From NCBI RefSeq assembly GCF_022170825.1, contig NZ_CP081878.1:274001-338000 (forward strand): 64,000 nt of DNA. Direction: 5' to 3'. This DNA is from Exiguobacterium acetylicum (GTDB taxonomy: Bacteria; Bacillota; Bacilli; Exiguobacteriales; Exiguobacteriaceae). Made by a program: the position numbers and the translations under genes. Positions 59,862 through 64,000 of this stretch are shown piece by piece (positions within the stretch are counted from its first letter, which is position 1; every line of letters starts with the position of its first letter). The notes below the pieces were generated by a model. That model searched no databases, was not told the origin of the DNA, and saw nothing but the letters and a program-made list of their open reading frames with translations.

Positions 59862-60296
59862 ATGAAAACGGTCGAACAGATTTACTTTCGAGAGTCCGGC
59901 ATGGGAAGAGGCCAGACGTTTTGGTGGGACCGTGCAAGTCGGACGGTTCGAGCGGAAGATGAGGAAGAATTATTAGGTCCATGGTTTCCTCATGGATTAA
60001 TTTTACCCAACGAAATGGATCCGTTACTTATAAAACTGACGGAAGAGGATATCTACTTAATTGACATGTGGTCGGAGCGGTTTGATGCCGAGAAATGGCG
60101 GGAGTACTCGAATCCTGAAAGTTTTACTATGACGGACGGAACGGATTGGGAGATTCATGTGACGACAGAACACGGTACAGAAAAAGTGTCACGCTCAAAC
60201 GTCTTTCCACCAGGGTGGGAGATGATTCGAGAACTGCTATACGGTTATTACGATGCCGGGAGTAATCGAGAAGATGCAGAGTGGGAGGGTGAATAA
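59862..60296 (+). CDS. protein of unknown function (144 aa), first of three-gene operon
   Basis: I do not recognise it. It is soluble and acidic, with many Trp and Glu (GQTFWWDRASRTVRAEDEEE, EDIYLIDMWSERFDAEKWREY). The pattern looks like a mixed alpha/beta domain. The ATG at 59862 follows AGAGG at a good distance; the one at 59853 is too close to it. Its stop overlaps the next start (TAATG), so the genes are cotranslated. Confidence 0.68.
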   Translation: MKTVEQIYFRESGMGRGQTFWWDRASRTVRAEDEEELLGPWFPHGLILPNEMDPLLIKLTEEDIYLIDMWSERFDAEKWREYSNPESFTMTDGTDWEIHVTTEHGTEKVSRSNVFPPGWEMIRELLYGYYDAGSNREDAEWEGE

Positions 60297-60658
60297 TGAA
60301 ACGAGCATTACTGTATCTGATTCCGTTTGCGTGGCTCGGACCTTACCTCGATTGGAAAGTGGGTTCGATTTTTGGGTATGCCTTATTTTTGTTTGGACTC
60401 GGTGTTCTATCGTATTCACTTGCACGTAGTGGAAAACCGAAACACATCGTCATCGGCAACATGGTTACGTTTGCGATTTCGTACGGGATCGCGCTCAGCT
60501 TAGCGGAAGGGTATGGCGAAGGGTACTTCAAGCCATTGACAGTCAGTCAACTGGTTCTTGGATTGAGTGTATTAAATCTTGTTGTGCAAATACCGATTGT
60601 GATGAATGCGATTCAAAACAAAGTGATGAAAAAGGAGTTAGAAGGACATGACGGATGA
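60296..60658 (+). CDS. four-helix membrane protein of unknown function (120 aa)
   Basis: The protein has four hydrophobic stretches (LYLIPFAWLGPYL, SIFGYALFLFGLGVLSYSLA, HIVIGNMVTFAISYGIALSL, LTVSQLVLGLSVLNLVVQIPI) with a basic end. It is not recognised. It overlaps the genes on both sides by 1 and 11 bases, which indicates a tight operon. Likely a small integral membrane partner of the two soluble proteins. Confidence 0.72.
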   Translation: MKRALLYLIPFAWLGPYLDWKVGSIFGYALFLFGLGVLSYSLARSGKPKHIVIGNMVTFAISYGIALSLAEGYGEGYFKPLTVSQLVLGLSVLNLVVQIPIVMNAIQNKVMKKELEGHDG

Positions 60659-60911
60659 GAGCCAACAGTTACTTGATGTAATTCAGCGAATCCTAGAACG
60701 ACAATCGCCACTCGACTTAATCGATATCTACCAGCGTGTAAGACAAGCAGAACATTTGGATCTATCACGCTTTACATCAGAAGCAGGACTCGAGGCACGC
60801 ATTCGAAAATTGATTTACCTGCATGCGAGTGAGTGTGAATTGTACCGAGGAGAGCAGGATCTCTTTTACAGTGAGACGGGAAAAGGAACAGGACGCTGGG
60901 GACTGCGATGA
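60648..60911 (+). CDS. small protein of unknown function (87 aa), third of operon
   Basis: The protein is helical and charged (QLLDVIQRILERQSPLDLIDIYQRVR) with an aromatic end (EQDLFYSETGKGTGRWGLR). Its pattern of helix-helix-strand is weakly reminiscent of a winged helix, but I cannot name a family. AAGGAGTTAGAAGG precedes the ATG. Ends near the ridA terminator, which in the plus direction has no T-run. Confidence 0.65.
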   Translation: MTDESQQLLDVIQRILERQSPLDLIDIYQRVRQAEHLDLSRFTSEAGLEARIRKLIYLHASECELYRGEQDLFYSETGKGTGRWGLR

Positions 60912-60938
60912 AAAAAAGCTACGCAACGAGTGCGTAGC
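60911..60938 (-). terminator. terminator of ridA
   Basis: GCTACGCA and TGCGTAGC, 8-bp stem; seven T follow on the minus strand. Confidence 0.85.
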
Positions 60939-60945
60939 GATCCGG

Positions 60946-61332
60946 TCAAACGAGTCCTAAAATTTCGACTTCGACCAAGGCACCTTTTGGTAGTTCCTTA
61001 ACAGCGATACAAGACCGAGCTGGAAAGTGATCGTGCGGTGCGAAGTAATCAGAGTAGATCGTATTAAAAGAAGCGAAGTGTTCCATGCTTGTTAAGTAGC
61101 ATGTCGTCTTGACGACGCGGTCAGGTGTTAGTCCTGCTTCTTTCAGGATGGCGTCAACGTTTCGCATGACTTGTTCTGTCTGCTCGGTGATTCCGCCTGG
61201 TACGAGTTCACCTGTCGCTGGATCAATCGGGATTTGACCGGAAGCATAGAGTGTACCGCTCGCGATGAAGCCTTGTGAATAAGGACCGATTGCGGCAGGG
61301 GCGTTAGACGTTTCAATTTTTAAAAATGACAT
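60946..61332 (-). CDS. ridA: RidA family enamine/imine deaminase
   Basis: The 128-residue protein has the RidA pattern: NAPAAIGPYSQGF, LYASGQIPIDPATGELV, the carboxylate-binding Arg in FPARSCIAVKELPKGALVEVEI. RidA hydrolyses reactive enamines that PLP enzymes release. GGAGAGAAAT precedes the ATG. This is the last gene with normal composition; the DNA to its right becomes AT-rich within 20 bases of its start. Confidence 0.93.
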   Translation of the reverse strand: MSFLKIETSNAPAAIGPYSQGFIASGTLYASGQIPIDPATGELVPGGITEQTEQVMRNVDAILKEAGLTPDRVVKTTCYLTSMEHFASFNTIYSDYFAPHDHFPARSCIAVKELPKGALVEVEILGLV

Positions 61333-61339
61333 ATCTTAT

Positions 61340-61506
61340 TTCTCTCCATTCTTTTGGTAATAAGTACTTATTAGATAAAATACAATATAACTTCAAATTA
61401 CTTTTATTATAATCATTAACAATATAATATGAATAAAAAACCAAAAATGATATAATTTATTAGGGAAGTTGTGACAAATAAACATGAGAACTAAGGAGAA
61501 TTTATA
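61340..61506. promoter_or_regulatory. AT-rich leader and left edge of the accessory island
   Basis: The stretch is almost purely A and T, with a perfect TATAAT at 61451 and weaker copies at 61424. It probably carries the promoter for the ATPase gene. AAGGAG lies before the ATG at 61507. No direct repeat, tRNA end or integrase marks the border. Confidence 0.5.
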
Positions 61507-63243
61507 ATGCAAAATCAGGTTAATCCTTTTGTTTCATTTATGCATCAGTACGATTTAACTACAGCAGATTATTCGAAAATTTTTGACGAACATACTAAGA
61601 AAATCGAGTATAGCATTGATACAAATATTAACAAAAAAATTATCGAGGAGCTCTCAATATCTCCTCGCTCTATCATCATAACAGGTAATGCTGGAGATGG
61701 AAAAACCAGAATTTGTAGAAATGTATATGATCAATTAGTTGAGGAAGAGTTTAAAGGATGGCCAGAATCAGGTATAGCAGAGATTTCATATAAAAACTAT
61801 AGAATTCGAATAATAAAAGATTTATCGGAATTAAAAAATGAAGTTATCGTTGAAGAACTAAAAAAATTACAAGATTCCCTAGAAAACGATGAATCTAAGG
61901 TATATTTTCTCATTGCAGCTAATGAAGGGAAATTAACGCATACCCTTGTGAAATATTCTGAATTAAATAAATTAAAAAGTGTCGTCATTCCTCAATTTAT
62001 ATCAAACAATAAAGAACTAGAAATGACGAAAGAAATAAAAGTATATAACTTATTGTACGCATCATCGTCGATTTATGCTGAAAAAATCGTAGAAGGATGG
62101 AATGAAGAACAAAACTGGGATATTTGTAATGATTGTTCTAGTAAAAACATATGCATTATAAATAGCAATCATTTAGCTTTAAGTGATAAAACAACAAAAA
62201 ATCGAATGATGCGTATGTATAAATCTTTAGATATGAACGGTAAGCATATGACAATGCGAGAGCTACTCATTCACTTAGCCTATACGCAAACAGGCGGAAT
62301 GGCTTGCAAAGATATACATGAGGCTTCTAATAGTGAATCAATCCAAGCGTTAGCAAAAAAATCGTACTATGAGAACTTTTTTGGTAACAACCTTAGACCA
62401 GAAGTCTTTGAGGAAATTGGTGGCATCCAAGAATTTAAATCATTGGATCCTGGATACATTTCAGACTCTTTAATTGATGACTTTTTACTTAATGGTGACT
62501 TAAGTAGTAACGAACAAATAAAAGACACACATCACACTTTGTTTGGTAAAGATATTGATGTTGAAAACGGTGCTTATTATGAAGATGTAAAAATGTATCG
62601 TTCAAATATACATGGTGATAATGTGAACGGTGTTGAATTAATGAATAAATGGTTTCCTAGATTACGAAGAAAGTATTACTTTGAGTCTCAAGATAATAAA
62701 AAGGTTGAAAAATTAATCCCTTATCGTCACCGGTATGATTTTATAAGCATTCTTCATAGAGGAAAAATTGAACATAGCATAAAGGTTAAACTTGTAGATG
62801 GATTAAATACATTCTTCGCAAAGAGAATGGTGTATTCTCCTTCTCATCAGCTGTATGTATCTTCAGATAGTTTATTAGTTCATCAAATTATTGGGCTAGA
62901 TCAAGTGGAATTTCATATACAAGGTAAAAATGAAACAATAGATCAAACAGGTACAAAATTAACTTTGAGTGTACAAGGTGTAGAACTAGCTATTAATTTA
63001 GTGACTTTTGAATATCTAATGCGTTTGAGTAATGGGGGCATGTTAAACGTTTTGAGAGAACATGTAGAGATATTACTTAATAGTTTTCGAAATAGATTGA
63101 TTTCACTAAAAAAACAAGATGAAAATATTTTACAAATTTTGAAATTCGATCGTGTTCAAGGGGCATTTGTATTAGAGACAATTGAAATTAATGAAAATGG
63201 AGATACTGGTATAGATATTGATCCTGAAGATGATGATTTTTAA
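61507..63243 (+). CDS. P-loop ATPase of an AT-rich accessory island, possible defence component
   Basis: The 578-residue protein has a Walker A motif at residues 60-67 (IIITGNAGDGKT), a probable Walker B/sensor strand KVYFLIAANEGKLTH near 131-145, and a three-Cys cluster at 207-216 (WDICNDCSSKNIC) that may hold zinc or iron-sulfur. The rest is helical, with an acidic end (DIDPEDDDF). GNAGDGKT with a NEG loop and an inserted CxxC recall ATPases of phosphorothioation-linked restriction (DptF) and similar defence systems. This is a resemblance, not an identification. Codon use is AT-rich, unlike the other genes. A second gene follows 33 bases later. Confidence 0.75.
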   Translation: MQNQVNPFVSFMHQYDLTTADYSKIFDEHTKKIEYSIDTNINKKIIEELSISPRSIIITGNAGDGKTRICRNVYDQLVEEEFKGWPESGIAEISYKNYRIRIIKDLSELKNEVIVEELKKLQDSLENDESKVYFLIAANEGKLTHTLVKYSELNKLKSVVIPQFISNNKELEMTKEIKVYNLLYASSSIYAEKIVEGWNEEQNWDICNDCSSKNICIINSNHLALSDKTTKNRMMRMYKSLDMNGKHMTMRELLIHLAYTQTGGMACKDIHEASNSESIQALAKKSYYENFFGNNLRPEVFEEIGGIQEFKSLDPGYISDSLIDDFLLNGDLSSNEQIKDTHHTLFGKDIDVENGAYYEDVKMYRSNIHGDNVNGVELMNKWFPRLRRKYYFESQDNKKVEKLIPYRHRYDFISILHRGKIEHSIKVKLVDGLNTFFAKRMVYSPSHQLYVSSDSLLVHQIIGLDQVEFHIQGKNETIDQTGTKLTLSVQGVELAINLVTFEYLMRLSNGGMLNVLREHVEILLNSFRNRLISLKKQDENILQILKFDRVQGAFVLETIEINENGDTGIDIDPEDDDF

Positions 63244-63276
63244 ATCTAAGTAAAAGTGGTTGAAAGGGTGTTAGAG

Positions 63277-64000
63277 ATGCAAGAAGAAAGTACAAAATTT
63301 TCTAGTAAGATTGGTGCTGAAATATGGGGACATCGTTTTAAAGATGGACAGCGCGGACCAGAGTATACTTTAGAGTTTTTAAACGTATTTGCTGGAACAG
63401 GTTTTAGTCTAGAAAAGAAGTATTATGACCGAAGAAAAATGATTGAATTTCGCCAGTTTGTCTATGAAGGAGAGAAAGAGGGCGCAAAAGGTCATACTGC
63501 AATTTTTGAAGCAAAGAAAAAAGATGTAATTCAAAAGAAACTTGGAGTAAGTGAAAAACAATTAGAAGATTTACAAGTGTTCTTTAAAAATCTAACTATT
63601 CCTCTAATGACACCGATGGGAAAACCAGTTGATCGCTCTTGGTACGCTCAAATGATGTACCCTCTCCACGAGTCATTGCTTTTTTCTGAAGTTCGTGTAA
63701 ATAGAGATAAAGGTAACTCGAAAAATTTAACCATTAATTATGAACGTAATTTTTTTGCTCGTGGTGGAGAATTGTATTTTTTAATGTTGCATTATGGAAC
63801 CTTAAATAATCCTGAATTAAGGATTAGTATCGAGAAAAACATGAAAACACTACTATCTAGCTCTAGTGGGGTAATTGCTGTCATTAATCAAATTAATGAA
63901 GCATTTAGTGAGTATAGTACTGGAGATCAGCCGGCACCACTAATTAAAGATAAAGAATTATCGAATGTTATTACTAGTTGGGAAAGTAGTGAATATCCAA
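63277..64000 (+). CDS. unknown protein of the AT-rich island, N-terminal part
   Basis: From ATG 63277, preceded by GAAAGGGTG, 241 codons stay open to the window edge. The start reads QEESTKFSSKIGAEIWGHRFKDGQRGPEYT-like, then FLNVFAGTG, and further on NYERNFFARGGELYFLMLHYG. No transmembrane helix, nuclease or ATPase motif is seen. I do not recognise the family. Same orientation and composition as the ATPase gene suggest one operon. In dpt clusters a DptG protein follows DptF, but I cannot show similarity. Confidence 0.7.
   Translation, partial: MQEESTKFSSKIGAEIWGHRFKDGQRGPEYTLEFLNVFAGTGFSLEKKYYDRRKMIEFRQFVYEGEKEGAKGHTAIFEAKKKDVIQKKLGVSEKQLEDLQVFFKNLTIPLMTPMGKPVDRSWYAQMMYPLHESLLFSEVRVNRDKGNSKNLTINYERNFFARGGELYFLMLHYGTLNNPELRISIEKNMKTLLSSSSGVIAVINQINEAFSEYSTGDQPAPLIKDKELSNVITSWESSEYP

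Noticed and set aside
1-64000. CRISPR array, rRNA, tRNA, integrase or IS transposase
   Set aside because: No regularly spaced repeats, cloverleaf or conserved rRNA stretches, and no DDE or recombinase motifs were seen in any gene.

Overview
The window looks like chromosome from a Gram-positive bacterium of the Bacillales, most probably Exiguobacterium. This is inferred from gene content, not from a database search. Supporting signs are strong AGGAGG-type ribosome sites, many U-tailed terminators, a bacillithiol-linked YtxJ protein, Bacillus-like speE/speB, csoR-copA-copZ, catE, fadF and HemAT, and wall proteins with a sortase signal. No rRNA, tRNA, CRISPR array, transposase or integrase was seen.

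Layout. 0-5 kb: start of a BCCT osmolyte carrier, a nitroreductase, polyamine genes speE and speB, and an Lrp/LysE exporter pair. 5.3-6.8 kb: a wall-anchored DUF4397 protein with its own class F sortase. 6.8-13.5 kb: HemAT oxygen sensor, the copper efflux operon csoR-copA-copZ, a drug exporter and ytxJ. 13.5-16.5 kb: a TPP decarboxylase-type enzyme overlapping a succinate-semialdehyde dehydrogenase, which suggests a 2-oxoglutarate to succinate bypass. 16.5-28.2 kb: alpha-glucosidase under a LacI-type operator, housekeeping genes, FadF under a FadR-type box, a MerR gene with a damaged or non-standard 5' end, a CNNM/CorC transporter, an orphan LytS-like kinase, galM and degV. 28.2-28.5 kb: a compact element with nested inverted repeats.

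28.5-38.4 kb: two fluoride channels, a chemoreceptor, an HxlR regulator facing catE, an Rgg-like regulator facing a CPBP protease, a NIPSNAP-NUDIX fusion and a DedA protein. 38.6-44.8 kb: an envelope metal region with a PepSY protein, a FixH-like lipoprotein, a TSP3-repeat protein, a duplicated helical wall protein bearing the same MPxTGLGG signal as the DUF4397 protein, and copC-copD. 44.8-49.4 kb: an OatA-like acetyltransferase and a methyltransferase/response regulator/histidine kinase operon. 49.5-52 kb: alkylation repair operon (ada, alkD-like, GNAT-like). 52-61.3 kb: a NUMOD4/HNH protein behind a LexA-type box, two chemoreceptors (one with an unusual tip), a diguanylate cyclase, small hydrolases, an unrecognised three-gene operon and ridA.

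61.35-64 kb: base composition changes abruptly to AT-rich. Two genes, a P-loop ATPase with a Cys cluster and a partial unknown protein, open what looks like an acquired accessory island, possibly an anti-phage system, which runs off the right edge.

Linked themes are copper and other metal handling at the envelope, redox and electrophile stress, DNA damage repair, chemotaxis and c-di-GMP signalling, and sortase-anchored surface proteins.
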